Source: Actinobacillus sp. (lineage in GTDB: Bacteria > Pseudomonadota > Gammaproteobacteria > Enterobacterales > Pasteurellaceae). From it: 64,000 bases of DNA. Position 1 is the stretch's first letter. Every line of letters begins with the position of its first letter. Below are positions 52,318-61,085 of the stretch, piece after piece. The notes beneath the pieces are model-generated. The model made no database searches and was not told the DNA's origin. It was given only the letters and a program-made list of their open reading frames with translations. The position numbers and the translations under genes were made by a program. Location of the stretch: positions 1 to 64,000 of the forward strand of contig JAHHQZ010000006.1 in assembly GCA_020026075.1 (NCBI GenBank), written 5' to 3'.

Positions 52318-54114
52318 TTAATTTTGATAATTTTGGTATTTATCAATTAAGCCGAGTAAATCTTCGCCGAATGATTGTGGGTTAAGCATATTTTGTACGC
52401 CGAGTACGGATACACGTTCAGGGGCTTGGATTTCATTTTGTAAGTGTTTTGAGCAAACGATGATGTCAACGCTGTCTAATTTGCCTTTGTAGTCGGTAAC
52501 CGCACAGCTATCCATTATGTTGGCAATGTGGCGTTTGTCGAGCCAGCCTTTAATTTTCATTTTCATCATCATTGAAGAACCTTGTCCGCTACCACATACC
52601 GCAAGAATGCGTACAGGACGTTCACTAAAGCGTAAGCCTTCACTGTCGGTAGTTGGGTCTTCGGTGTGTTCTTGTTCTTTTGGATCTAAGTCGTAGCCGT
52701 GAAGTTGTTCAAGGGTAATGCCAAGTTCAGCGGCTTTGGCTTCTTCGGCACGTAATTCACGGCTTGCGAAGAACATATACACCATTGAAAGGGCAACAAT
52801 AACAAAGAAGAAACCTGGAATGCTGACGATACCTTGTAGCACAGGTGGGAAGAATAACGCCCAGTCCGCCATACCCATCCAACCGTTGAACATAGCGCCT
52901 TGTGTGGCGAGTAATTGAATAACCCACGCTGAGCCGAATATTTCAATCATACCCATTACGAAACAGACTTTCATTACTGCTTTCCAGCCGCCGAATTTGT
53001 TGGCGAACACACCAATCGTGGCGTTAGAGAAGAACATTGGAATAAAGCCTGGAATGATGAGTACAGGCGCACCAACGGCAAGCAAGATCCCCACCGCAAC
53101 GAATTGACCAATCGCACCCCACATAAAGCCGAATACCATTGCGTTTGGTGAGAACGCATAAATTGCAGCACAGTCAATGGCGAGTACAGAGTTTGGAATT
53201 AAGCGTTCGGAAATACCTTTGAAGGCCTCAGAAAGTTCTGCAACGAACATACGTACACCAGTTACGATCACTTGAATGGCAACGGCGAATTTCAAGCCAG
53301 TTTCTAAGATGTACATAATCCAGTGGGTTTTTCCAGCCATCGCTTGTAGATTGGTTAAACCGAAAGAGAGCAAGATAATGCCGAAGAAGACGGTCATCAC
53401 TAATGCTGTGGCAGAAATGCTATCGTGGAAAATGTGTAACCATTTTGGCAAATCCATATGATCCACGCTGTCTTCTTTGTTACCGAGTTTTGGTGCTACT
53501 TTGGTCGCAATCCAAGAGGCGAATTGTTGTTGGTGACCAATAGAGAACCCTGCACCACCTGTTACCGCTTGGGTTGGTTTGTACATAATGTTGGAGCTAA
53601 TCCCCCAATAAAGTGCCATTAGTACCGCCGTGTAAATTACCGTTTCCCACATTGAGGCACCGATAATCATATAGAACACCGCCACCAAGCCTGCTTGCTG
53701 GAACATAATATGCCCTGTGAGCATAATGGTGCGAATCCCTGTCCAGCGGCGCAATAACACCAGCACAATGTTTAAGGCTAGCGCCGCTAAAACGGCATAG
53801 CCAACCCACGCATAATGTTCCCCCATTGTTTGGATCGTGGCTTGCATTGATGTGTAAGGGTCGATCACCGCGCCTGTTAGGCCGTGATATTCCGCTAATT
53901 TTGTGATGATAGGCTTAAAGCTTTTAACCAACACGCCAGCACCAATTTGTACCATCATAAAACCGACAATCGTTTTAATTGTCCCTTTGATGATGGTTGT
54001 CGTATCTTTTTTAAGCAAAATATAGCCTAAACAAGCGACAATACCGAGTAGAAAAGGAGCTTTTGAAAGAACTTGCGTATTAAAGCCTAAGAATAGATTG
54101 TAAATTGTTTCCAT
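52318..54114 (-). CDS. ulaA: Ascorbate PTS permease, fused EIIC-EIIB (UlaA-UlaB)
   Basis: A 598-residue inner-membrane protein that imports L-ascorbate and phosphorylates it to L-ascorbate 6-phosphate. The EIIC part (about residues 1-460) has around eleven hydrophobic helices and the UlaA signatures GGAGFSIGHQQQFASW and NATIGVFANKFGGWKA. A charged linker (about 465-500) leads to an EIIB domain with phospho-Cys507 in VCGSGQGSSMMM. E. coli encodes these as separate UlaA and UlaB. I chose the ATG at 54114 with AAAGGTG. Confidence 0.93.
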   Translation of the reverse strand: METIYNLFLGFNTQVLSKAPFLLGIVACLGYILLKKDTTTIIKGTIKTIVGFMMVQIGAGVLVKSFKPIITKLAEYHGLTGAVIDPYTSMQATIQTMGEHYAWVGYAVLAALALNIVLVLLRRWTGIRTIMLTGHIMFQQAGLVAVFYMIIGASMWETVIYTAVLMALYWGISSNIMYKPTQAVTGGAGFSIGHQQQFASWIATKVAPKLGNKEDSVDHMDLPKWLHIFHDSISATALVMTVFFGIILLSFGLTNLQAMAGKTHWIMYILETGLKFAVAIQVIVTGVRMFVAELSEAFKGISERLIPNSVLAIDCAAIYAFSPNAMVFGFMWGAIGQFVAVGILLAVGAPVLIIPGFIPMFFSNATIGVFANKFGGWKAVMKVCFVMGMIEIFGSAWVIQLLATQGAMFNGWMGMADWALFFPPVLQGIVSIPGFFFVIVALSMVYMFFASRELRAEEAKAAELGITLEQLHGYDLDPKEQEHTEDPTTDSEGLRFSERPVRILAVCGSGQGSSMMMKMKIKGWLDKRHIANIMDSCAVTDYKGKLDSVDIIVCSKHLQNEIQAPERVSVLGVQNMLNPQSFGEDLLGLIDKYQNYQN

Positions 54115-54207
54115 AGTTACACCTTTATTGTGTAGTTGATGAAATGGTCGTTGTTGGAATGGCACAGTATTTATAAGGTCATTCTACGGTAGCAGTATAT
54201 GCTCAAA

Positions 54208-54236
54208 AATTGATTAGTAAATGATTGCTTTGATTA
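54208..54236. promoter_or_regulatory. Candidate UlaR operator, ulaA side
   Basis: Three TTGATT-type direct repeats (54210-54216, 54222-54226, 54229-54236) lie between the permease gene and the CRP site. The same TTTGATTA element recurs near ulaG and ulaR. Confidence 0.4.
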
Positions 54237-54238
54237 TT

Positions 54239-54254
54239 TGTGATCAATATCACA
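54239..54254. promoter_or_regulatory. CRP site of the ula divergent promoter
   Basis: A perfect TGTGA-N6-TCACA palindrome lies between the divergent ulaA and ulaG genes. CRP activation of both ula transcripts is established in E. coli; here it is inferred from position. Confidence 0.7.
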
Positions 54255-54384
54255 TTATTTTTGTGAATTTTTACTGTTTGATGATTTCTTAGCTCCTGCA
54301 AATCGTCAGTCGGTAGCCTGATAAAATACAATAGTCTTTTTCTTTGCTTGCTAAAAATGATTAAAAATGACTTTACAAACAGAA

Positions 54385-54412
54385 TTTGATTACCTATGAT
54401 TTGTTTTGATTT
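54385..54412. promoter_or_regulatory. Candidate UlaR operator, ulaG side
   Basis: TTTGATTA (54385-54392), TATGATTT (54395-54402) and TTTGATTT (54405-54412) recur at 10-bp phase just before ulaG, the spacing expected of a helical-phased repressor site. Confidence 0.42.
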
Positions 54413-54440
54413 TTTAAGGTTGCGTTCAAAGGAGAACAAT

Positions 54441-55526
54441 ATGAGCAAAGTGAATGAAATTAACCGTGAAAGTTGGATTCTATCAACCTTTCCAGAGTGG
54501 GGAACGTGGTTAAATGAAGAAATTGAAAACGAAGAAGTGCCAGCAAACAACGTTGCAATGTGGTGGCTCGGTTGTGTTGGGCTTTGGGTTAAAACACCAG
54601 GCAATGCCAATATTTGTATCGACTTATGGTGTGGTCGTGGCAAAGCAACTAAGCAAGTGAAGGATATGGTACGTGGTCATCAAATGGCTAATATGTCTGG
54701 TGTGCGTAAACTTCAACCAAATTTACGTAATTCCGTTACCGTTTTAGATCCTTTTGCCATCAATCAAGTGGATGCCATTGTGGCGACACACTATCACAAT
54801 GATCACATTGACGTGAATGTTGCCGCAGCGGTGATCAATAATCCAAACTTGGATCACGTGAAATTCATAGGGCCGAAATATTGCGTCAAAATGTGGACAA
54901 ACTGGGGCGTGCCAGAAGATCGCTGTATCGTGGTTAAACCAGGCGATAGCATTAAGATCAAAGATCTTGAATTGATTGCCCTTGATTCCTTTGACCGTAC
55001 TTGCTTAGTCACCTTACCAGCCAAAGGTGCGGATGATAATGAACTCGCAGGCATTTGCCCAAGTGATGAAGAAATGGGCGAAAAAGCGGTGAATTATTTA
55101 ATCAAAACACCAGGCGGCAATATTTATCACTCAGGGGATAGCCATTATTCTATTTATTACGCAAAACACGGTAAAGATTATGATATTGATGTTGCTTTGG
55201 GTAGCTATGGTGAAAACCCAGTCGGTATTCAAGATAAAATGACCTCTGTGGATATTTTACGAATGGCGGAATGCTTGCGCACCGATGTGGTTATTCCTGT
55301 TCACCACGATATTTGGACAAACTTCCAAGCGAACACCGATGAAATTTTAATGCTTTACCATATGCGTAAAAACCGTTTGCAGTACAAATTCCATCCATTT
55401 ATTTGGGAAGTAGGCGGCAAATATGTTTACCCACGTGATAAAGACTTGACGGAATATCATCACCCACGTGGCTTTGATGATTGCTTTGAACAAGAACCAA
55501 ACGTGCCATTTAAATCAATCTTATAG
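54441..55526 (+). CDS. ulaG: L-ascorbate-6-phosphate lactonase UlaG
   Basis: A 361-residue metallo-beta-lactamase-fold enzyme that opens L-ascorbate 6-phosphate to 3-keto-L-gulonate 6-phosphate. The metal motif THYHNDHIDV lies near residues 118-127, with further ligands in YHSGDSHYS and IPVHHDIW. Length is normal. AAAGGAG precedes the ATG at 54441; the frame extends 15 codons upstream into the operator. It is divergent from the transporter genes. Confidence 0.95.
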   Translation: MSKVNEINRESWILSTFPEWGTWLNEEIENEEVPANNVAMWWLGCVGLWVKTPGNANICIDLWCGRGKATKQVKDMVRGHQMANMSGVRKLQPNLRNSVTVLDPFAINQVDAIVATHYHNDHIDVNVAAAVINNPNLDHVKFIGPKYCVKMWTNWGVPEDRCIVVKPGDSIKIKDLELIALDSFDRTCLVTLPAKGADDNELAGICPSDEEMGEKAVNYLIKTPGGNIYHSGDSHYSIYYAKHGKDYDIDVALGSYGENPVGIQDKMTSVDILRMAECLRTDVVIPVHHDIWTNFQANTDEILMLYHMRKNRLQYKFHPFIWEVGGKYVYPRDKDLTEYHHPRGFDDCFEQEPNVPFKSIL

Positions 55527-55542
55527 TTTTTTACCGTATTCT

Positions 55543-55566
55543 ATCAAAATTAATCAAATTTAATCA
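55543..55566. promoter_or_regulatory. Candidate UlaR autoregulatory operator
   Basis: ATCAAAA, TAATCAAA and TAATCA, the complement of the TTTGATTA element, are repeated at about 9-10 bp intervals upstream of ulaR. Confidence 0.38.
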
Positions 55567-55644
55567 GGGTGCGGTGTTTTTTAAGTTTGTTTTTATGGTA
55601 ATGTAGACGGTATTATTGATTTTACATTGACTTAGGAACAAACA

Positions 55645-56397
55645 ATGAACGAAACCATAAGACACGAAAAATTATTAGCAAGATTAGCAGAAGTTCAACG
55701 ACTTTCTATCCCTGAAATTATTGATTTCCTTGAAATATCGCCTGCAACCGCAAGACGAGATGTGAATAAACTGCACCAGCAAGGAAAGCTCATCAAAATT
55801 AGAAATGGGGTCGAATTTAAGGCGCAATCAGATGTTGTTAAACCAACACCGCTGTTGATAAATACCAATCACAGTGATGAAAAACAGCGTATCGCAAAAG
55901 CAGCAGCGAAATTATGCCATAACAAGGACAGCGTGATTTTAACCTGCGGCTCTACTATGTTGATGTTAGGCGAGGCGCTTTGCCAAAAAGACGTACAAAT
56001 AATTACTAACTATTTACCGTTAGCCAACTATTTGATCGAACATAGTCACGAACAAGTGGTGATTATGGGGGGGCAATACAATAAAAGCCAAGCAATCACA
56101 TTATCGCTAAACGCTAATGCGGAAACGTTCGTTGCGGATATTGTGTTTACGAGTGGTAAAGGTTTAACAGAACAAGGATTGTACAAAACCGATATGCTGA
56201 TCGCCAATTCAGAACAGCGAATTTTAGCTAATAACCAAAAACTGGTAGTGTTACTTGACAGCTCTAAACTTGGAAAGGCTGTGGGTATGTTGTTCACTAC
56301 TTTGGATCAGATTCATTTGCTCATTACGGGCAAAGAGGCAGACCCTGCCATTATCAATGCGTTACAAGCAAAAGGATTGGATATTCTTCTTGCGTAA
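55645..56397 (+). CDS. ulaR: DeoR-family repressor UlaR
   Basis: A 250-residue repressor of the ula genes. An N-terminal DeoR helix-turn-helix (LSIPEIIDFLEISPATARRDVNKLHQQGKLIKIRNG, about 16-50) precedes a sugar-phosphate sensor domain (NKDSVILTCGSTMLMLGEAL near 90-110, VFTSGKGLTEQGLY near 170). In E. coli it dissociates on binding L-ascorbate 6-phosphate. It lies between ulaG and ulaE, whereas in E. coli it adjoins ulaG upstream. Confidence 0.92.
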   Translation: MNETIRHEKLLARLAEVQRLSIPEIIDFLEISPATARRDVNKLHQQGKLIKIRNGVEFKAQSDVVKPTPLLINTNHSDEKQRIAKAAAKLCHNKDSVILTCGSTMLMLGEALCQKDVQIITNYLPLANYLIEHSHEQVVIMGGQYNKSQAITLSLNANAETFVADIVFTSGKGLTEQGLYKTDMLIANSEQRILANNQKLVVLLDSSKLGKAVGMLFTTLDQIHLLITGKEADPAIINALQAKGLDILLA

Positions 56398-56411
56398 CGT
56401 AAGGAAATACT

Positions 56412-57269
56412 ATGCGAAAACACCCATTAGGCATTTACGAGAAAGCCCTGCCGAAAAATGTGAGCTGGCAAGATCGCTTGTCCATCGCTAAAGGGGCGGG
56501 CTTTGATTTTGTGGAAATGTCCATTGATGAAACAGACGAACGCCTTGCTCGCCTTGATTGGGACAAAGCCACTCGCCTTGAATTGGTACAAGCCATTGTC
56601 AAAACTGGCGTGAGAATTCCGACTATCTGTTTATCTGCGCACCGCCGTTTTCCTTTTGGTTCCCACGATGAAACCATTCGCCAAACCGCCTATGAGATTA
56701 TGCAAAAAGCGGTGGATTTAGCGGTAGATTTAGGCGTGCGCACCATTCAGCTTGCAGGCTACGATGTGTACTACGAAGAAAGTGACGCAGGCACTGTTGA
56801 GCGTTTTCAAGCAGGCTTAGAATGGGCAGTGGCGTATGCGGCTGGCAAACAAGTAACGCTTGCCGTAGAAATTATGGACACCGAATTTATCAGCTCCATT
56901 GCACGCTGGAAAAAATGGGAAAAAATTATCAACTCGCCGTGGTTCACCGTTTACCCTGACATTGGCAATTTAAGTGCGTGGAACGACAACGTCGCCGAAG
57001 AACTCGCATTGGGCATCGACAAAATTTCCGCCATTCACCTAAAAGACACCTTCAAAGTTACCCCAACGTGCAAAGGCCAATTCCGTGATGTGCCATTCGG
57101 CGAGGGTTGCGTGGATTTTGTAGCTTGTTTCAAAACCCTAAAACAGCTCAATTATCGTGGCAGTTTTTTAATTGAAATGTGGACAGAAAAATCGGACGAG
57201 CCGTTAGTGGAAATCGTGCAAGCTCGCCGTTGGATTGAGGCAAAAATGCAGGAGGCAGGCTTATGTTAG
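56412..57269 (+). CDS. ulaE: L-xylulose 5-phosphate 3-epimerase UlaE
   Basis: A 285-residue TIM-barrel isomerase converting L-xylulose 5-phosphate to L-ribulose 5-phosphate. The start MRKHPLGIYEKALP and the segments FVEMSIDETDERLARLDW, ICLSAHRRFPFGS, VEIMDTEFISS and HLKDTFKVTPTCKGQFRDVPFGEG are typical. Acidic metal ligands fall in these segments. TAAGGAAAT precedes the ATG. It overlaps ulaF by 7 nt. Confidence 0.94.
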   Translation: MRKHPLGIYEKALPKNVSWQDRLSIAKGAGFDFVEMSIDETDERLARLDWDKATRLELVQAIVKTGVRIPTICLSAHRRFPFGSHDETIRQTAYEIMQKAVDLAVDLGVRTIQLAGYDVYYEESDAGTVERFQAGLEWAVAYAAGKQVTLAVEIMDTEFISSIARWKKWEKIINSPWFTVYPDIGNLSAWNDNVAEELALGIDKISAIHLKDTFKVTPTCKGQFRDVPFGEGCVDFVACFKTLKQLNYRGSFLIEMWTEKSDEPLVEIVQARRWIEAKMQEAGLC

Positions 57270-57958
57270 AACAATTAAAACAGCAAGTATTAGCAGCGAA
57301 CCTCGCCTTGCCAAAGCACGGCTTGGTGACTTTCACTTGGGGCAACGTGTCAGGCATTGACCGAGCCACGAACGCAGTAGTGATTAAGCCATCAGGCGTG
57401 GAATATGACGGAATGACCGTAGAGGATATGGTAGTGGTTGATTTATACACAGGCGCAGTGCTGGAAGGCAACAAAAAACCGTCCTCCGACACCGCCACGC
57501 ATTTAGAGCTTTACCGCCAATTTCCAAACATCGGCGGCATCGTTCACACCCACTCACGCCACGCCACTGCTTGGGCGCAAGCCGGCGAAGATATTCCCGC
57601 CTTCGGTACCACGCACGGCGATTATTTCTACGGTGGCATTCCTTGCACACGCAAAATGACGGCGGAAGAAATCGCTGGCGAATACGAACTTGAAACAGGT
57701 CACGTTATCGTGGAAACCTTCCGCCAACGCCACATCGACCCAGACCAAATGCCAGGTGTGGTGGTGTTCTCACACGGCCCATTCGCGTGGGGCAAAAGCC
57801 CAGCGGACGCAGTACACAACGCTGTTGTGATGGAAGAAATCGCCTATATGGACTTCATCACCCGCCAAATCCGCCCCAACACCACCCCAATGCAACCTGA
57901 ATTGCTTGACAAACACTACCTACGCAAACACGGCAAGAATGCGTATTATGGGCAGTAG
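57263..57958 (+). CDS. ulaF: L-ribulose-5-phosphate 4-epimerase UlaF
   Basis: A 231-residue class II aldolase-family epimerase yielding D-xylulose 5-phosphate, which enters the pentose phosphate pathway. The zinc ligands lie in GGIVHTHSRHATAWAQ near residues 92-107, with a C-terminal histidine in the VVVFSHGPFAWG segment. NVSGIDR and KPSGVEY bind phosphate. It is the last step and last gene of the rightward ula transcript. It could equally be named AraD/SgbE-like; context decides for UlaF. Confidence 0.93.
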   Translation: MLEQLKQQVLAANLALPKHGLVTFTWGNVSGIDRATNAVVIKPSGVEYDGMTVEDMVVVDLYTGAVLEGNKKPSSDTATHLELYRQFPNIGGIVHTHSRHATAWAQAGEDIPAFGTTHGDYFYGGIPCTRKMTAEEIAGEYELETGHVIVETFRQRHIDPDQMPGVVVFSHGPFAWGKSPADAVHNAVVMEEIAYMDFITRQIRPNTTPMQPELLDKHYLRKHGKNAYYGQ

Positions 57959-57982
57959 ATTTGGTTAATCGCATAAAGTACA

Positions 57983-58022
57983 GGTCGGAATATTTGTCAA
58001 AATTTTGACGAAAATTCCGGCC
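57983..58022. terminator. Inverted pair of the GGYYGGAATWTT repeat after ulaF
   Basis: GGTCGGAATATT faces AAAATTCCGGCC across an AAAATTTT spacer and is followed by a run of seven Ts, so it suits a terminator for ulaF. Confidence 0.82.
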
Positions 58023-58097
58023 TTCGTTTTTTTAGATTGGCACAAGTCACTTTTTCCAAAATCATTGAAATTTCTTTCATACAGCAAAAAAACACTT

Positions 58098-58117
58098 TAC
58101 TGTATAAATAAACAGTT
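58098..58117. promoter_or_regulatory. LexA box 1 of recN
   Basis: TACTGTATAAATAAACAGTT, a CTGT-N8-ACAG SOS box, lies 35 bp before the recN ATG. Confidence 0.85.
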
Positions 58118-58122
58118 ATAAA

Positions 58123-58138
58123 ATGTGCATCTATACAG
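58123..58138. promoter_or_regulatory. LexA box 2 of recN
   Basis: ATGT-N8-ACAG, one mismatch from consensus, lies 9 bp after the first box (core to core) and close to the start codon. E. coli recN also has multiple boxes. Confidence 0.6.
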
Positions 58139-58151
58139 TAACGGAGGTTTT

Positions 58152-59828
58152 ATGCTCACTCAACTTACCATTAACCAATTTGCGATTGTTCATCAACTTA
58201 CCATTGAATTTCAACAAGGAATGTCTGTTATTACTGGCGAAACAGGGGCGGGAAAATCCATTGCACTAGACGCTTTGGGGATCTGCTTAGGACAACGTAC
58301 AGATAGCACGATGTTACGCTTACACGATCAGCGTGCGGAAGTCTGTGCCGAATTTAATGTGAGCCATAATACCGCTGCAAAAAACTGGTTAAATGAACAG
58401 TCTTTGCAAGATGTAGATAATGCCGAACACTGTATTTTACGCCGAGTGATAAGCCCAGATGGTCGTTCAAAAGCCTTCATTAATAGTACGCCAGTCCCTG
58501 CTGCTTTACTTAAACAGCTCGGTAATTTATTGGTGCAAATAAATGGACAGCATTGCTCGCAACAGTTATTGAAAACCGATCATCAAATGTATTTATTGGA
58601 TCAATATTGCGACAACCACGATTTACTGCAAAAACTACAAAACCAACACGCCCATTGGAAAAATCTCCAACATCAAGTGCAAACATTCCAACAAAAATGT
58701 GCAGAGAATGCGGCTAAAAAACAGTTGCTTGAATATCAAGTGGCAGAGTTAGACGAGTTTGATTTAAAAGCAGGGGAGTTTGAAATATTAGAGCAAGATC
58801 ATCTGCGTTTATCGAATACAGAAACCCTGACAATGTTATCTCAATCCGCACTTCAGCTATTGAGTGAGAATGAAGATGTCAATATTTCTACACTGCTTTC
58901 TCGTAGTCATCAGCATATCAATGAGTTGATTGATCTTGATGAACGGTATCAAGGTGTTAGCACATTGCTTCAAGAGGCGTTGATTCAAATTGATGAGGCC
59001 GTATCCGAGTTACAACATTTGAGTGCGAGTATTGAACAAGAACCTGGGCTGCTTGTAGAAGTCGAACAGCGTTTAAGTCAAGCCATTCATTTGGCACGTA
59101 AGCACAATGTAAATCCTGAAAATTTACCGACAATTCATCACCAATTAAAAACGGAATTGGCAGCATTGGTAGATTTTTCACAAAGTGAAGAAACCTTAAT
59201 CCAAGCAGAACAGCTTGCTCATTCAAATGTGTTGGACACAGCGCAACAGTTGCACGAACGCCGTCAAGCTGGGGCAAAACACTTAGCTGATGAAGTAACA
59301 CGTTCCATTCAGATGCTTGCAATGGAAAAAGCAATTTTTGTGATTGATGTGAATTTTCAGGCGGAGAAATTGCAAAAAACAGGGGCGGATAGCGTGCAGT
59401 TTTTGCTCAGTGCTAATTTAGGGCAAGTTCCGCAAGCGTTAAATAAAGTTGCATCAGGCGGTGAACTTTCTCGAATTGCTTTGACGTTACAGGTGCTAAC
59501 TTCCAGCCGAAATGCCATTCCAACGTTAATTTTTGATGAAATCGATGTGGGTATTAGCGGTGCAACCGCTAACGTGGTCGGAAAATTATTGCGAACATTA
59601 GGCGATACGGCACAAGTGATCTGCGTTACCCATTTACCGCAAGTGGCAAGCTGTGGGCATCATCATTACATTGTCGAAAAACGGATCATTGATGATCATA
59701 TTCAAACCTCAATGCAAAAACTTTCACAGCAAAACAGAGTACAGGCGTTGGCAAAATTGCTTGCAGGAACCGAAATTACGGAAAGTGTTCTAGCGAATGC
59801 CCAAGAAATGCTAGCGTTGGCCTCATAG
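58152..59828 (+). CDS. recN: DNA repair protein RecN
   Basis: A 558-residue SMC-like ATPase in double-strand-break repair. Walker A GETGAGKS lies near residues 30-37. Two helical coiled-coil stretches (about 155-350) flank a central region. The signature ASGGELSRIAL and Walker B LIFDEIDVGISG lie in the C-terminal head. I chose the ATG at 58152 with ACGGAGG; nine earlier codons overlap the second LexA box. Two LexA boxes indicate strong SOS induction. Confidence 0.96.
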   Translation: MLTQLTINQFAIVHQLTIEFQQGMSVITGETGAGKSIALDALGICLGQRTDSTMLRLHDQRAEVCAEFNVSHNTAAKNWLNEQSLQDVDNAEHCILRRVISPDGRSKAFINSTPVPAALLKQLGNLLVQINGQHCSQQLLKTDHQMYLLDQYCDNHDLLQKLQNQHAHWKNLQHQVQTFQQKCAENAAKKQLLEYQVAELDEFDLKAGEFEILEQDHLRLSNTETLTMLSQSALQLLSENEDVNISTLLSRSHQHINELIDLDERYQGVSTLLQEALIQIDEAVSELQHLSASIEQEPGLLVEVEQRLSQAIHLARKHNVNPENLPTIHHQLKTELAALVDFSQSEETLIQAEQLAHSNVLDTAQQLHERRQAGAKHLADEVTRSIQMLAMEKAIFVIDVNFQAEKLQKTGADSVQFLLSANLGQVPQALNKVASGGELSRIALTLQVLTSSRNAIPTLIFDEIDVGISGATANVVGKLLRTLGDTAQVICVTHLPQVASCGHHHYIVEKRIIDDHIQTSMQKLSQQNRVQALAKLLAGTEITESVLANAQEMLALAS

Positions 59829-59905
59829 AAAGAAAGTATTGGTGTGGACGAATGGGAAAATCTTATGCGTATTTAATGGCTAAAAGGATTTTATTGATTA
59901 AAAAT

Positions 59906-59934
59906 GGCTTAAATTGAATTTCCTTGTGTATTGC
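59906..59934 (+). promoter_or_regulatory. Possible promoter of prmA
   Basis: TTGAAT and TACTAT spaced by about 17 bp lie upstream of the prmA leader. A weak match. Confidence 0.3.
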
Positions 59935-59952
59935 TTTACTATACGCGCCCAC

Positions 59953-59978
59953 ATTAAGGGGCCGTATTATCCCTTAAT
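59953..59978 (+). promoter_or_regulatory. Hairpin in the prmA leader
   Basis: A perfect 8-bp inverted repeat, ATTAAGGG / CCCTTAAT, with a 10-nt loop lies 41 bp before the prmA ATG. It has no T tail, so it is not a typical terminator. Confidence 0.5.
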
Positions 59979-60019
59979 CTCAACCAAAAAAATCAAAGGA
60001 ATTAACAAAAGGAATCGCT

Positions 60020-60901
60020 ATGGCTTGGCTACAAATTCGTATTAACAGTGATAATAAAACCGCAGAGATGCTGAGTGCTGAATTAGATAACTTAGGGGCA
60101 GTATCTGTAACCTTTATGGATAGCCAAGACACGCCAATTTTTGAGCCACTGCCTGGTGAAACTCGCCTTTGGGGCAACACCGATGTGATTGGTTTATTTG
60201 ATGCTGAAACAGATATGCAAGCTGTGGTTACCGCTTTACAAGCAAGGGATTTCTTACAGCAAGGTGCCTATAAAGTAGAGCAAATTGAAGACAAAGATTG
60301 GGAGCGTGAATGGATGGATAACTTCCATCCAATGCGATTTGGCGAGCGTTTATGGATCTGTCCAAGTTGGCGTGATGTGCCAGATGCCAATGCTGTTAAT
60401 GTAATGCTTGATCCAGGATTAGCTTTCGGTACAGGAACTCACCCAACCACAGCGCTTTGCTTACAATGGCTTGATGGTTTGGATCTGCAAGGTAAAACAG
60501 TCATTGATTACGGTTGTGGTTCAGGGATTTTAGCCATTGCGGCCTTGAAATTAGGGGCGGAGAAAGCCATTGGAGTGGATATTGATCCGCAAGCTATTTT
60601 AGCGAGCCGTACCAACGCTGAGCAAAACAACGTATCCGATCGTCTAAGCCTTTATTTAGCCGAAGATGCCCCCCAAGATATGCAAGCAGATGTGGTTGTG
60701 GCGAATATTCTTGCTGGGCCATTGCGTGAACTATTTCCAATTTTGCAAGGTCTTGCTAAGCCAAATGCACAGCTTGCACTTTCTGGTATTTTAACCACTC
60801 AAGCGCCAGCCGTCGTGGAAACGTATTCTCAAGCCTTTGATATTGAAAGCGTTGCAGAAAATGACGAATGGTGCCGTATTACAGGGCAGCGTAAGGCTTA
60901 A
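60020..60901 (+). CDS. prmA: Ribosomal protein L11 methyltransferase PrmA
   Basis: A 293-residue SAM-dependent enzyme trimethylating L11. The N-terminal substrate-recognition domain (MAWLQIRINSDN...) is followed by DPGLAFGTGTHPTTALCLQWLD near 132-153, the SAM motif VIDYGCGSGILAIAALKLGA and NILAGPL. AAAGGAAT precedes the ATG. Unlike many relatives it is not flanked by panF, dusB or fis here, but lies between recN and the convergent orn. Confidence 0.96.
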   Translation: MAWLQIRINSDNKTAEMLSAELDNLGAVSVTFMDSQDTPIFEPLPGETRLWGNTDVIGLFDAETDMQAVVTALQARDFLQQGAYKVEQIEDKDWEREWMDNFHPMRFGERLWICPSWRDVPDANAVNVMLDPGLAFGTGTHPTTALCLQWLDGLDLQGKTVIDYGCGSGILAIAALKLGAEKAIGVDIDPQAILASRTNAEQNNVSDRLSLYLAEDAPQDMQADVVVANILAGPLRELFPILQGLAKPNAQLALSGILTTQAPAVVETYSQAFDIESVAENDEWCRITGQRKA

Positions 60902-61008
60902 TGGAAAATTCGCACTCAAATGAAAAAGCATAAAGCCCACAAGGCTAGCGTTGGAAGACTTGAAAGAGAGGCGATAAGTTTTAATTAAGTAAGGCTAGAA
61001 AAAAGGAA

Positions 61009-61036
61009 GGTCGGAATTTTTGTAGAAATTCCGGCC
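61009..61036. terminator. Inverted pair of the GGYYGGAATWTT repeat between prmA and orn
   Basis: GGTCGGAATTTT faces AAATTCCGGCC with a 5-nt loop, between convergent genes. One G-T type mismatch is tolerated in the stem. Confidence 0.78.
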
Positions 61037-61085
61037 TTCCTTTTAAACGAGATTTTCTTTGCTAAATGAGATAGTAAGTTTCATC

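Noticed and set aside
54203..54643. 146-codon minus-strand frame across the ula control region
   Set aside because: It covers the CRP and operator region and the ulaG start and resembles no protein; a chance frame.
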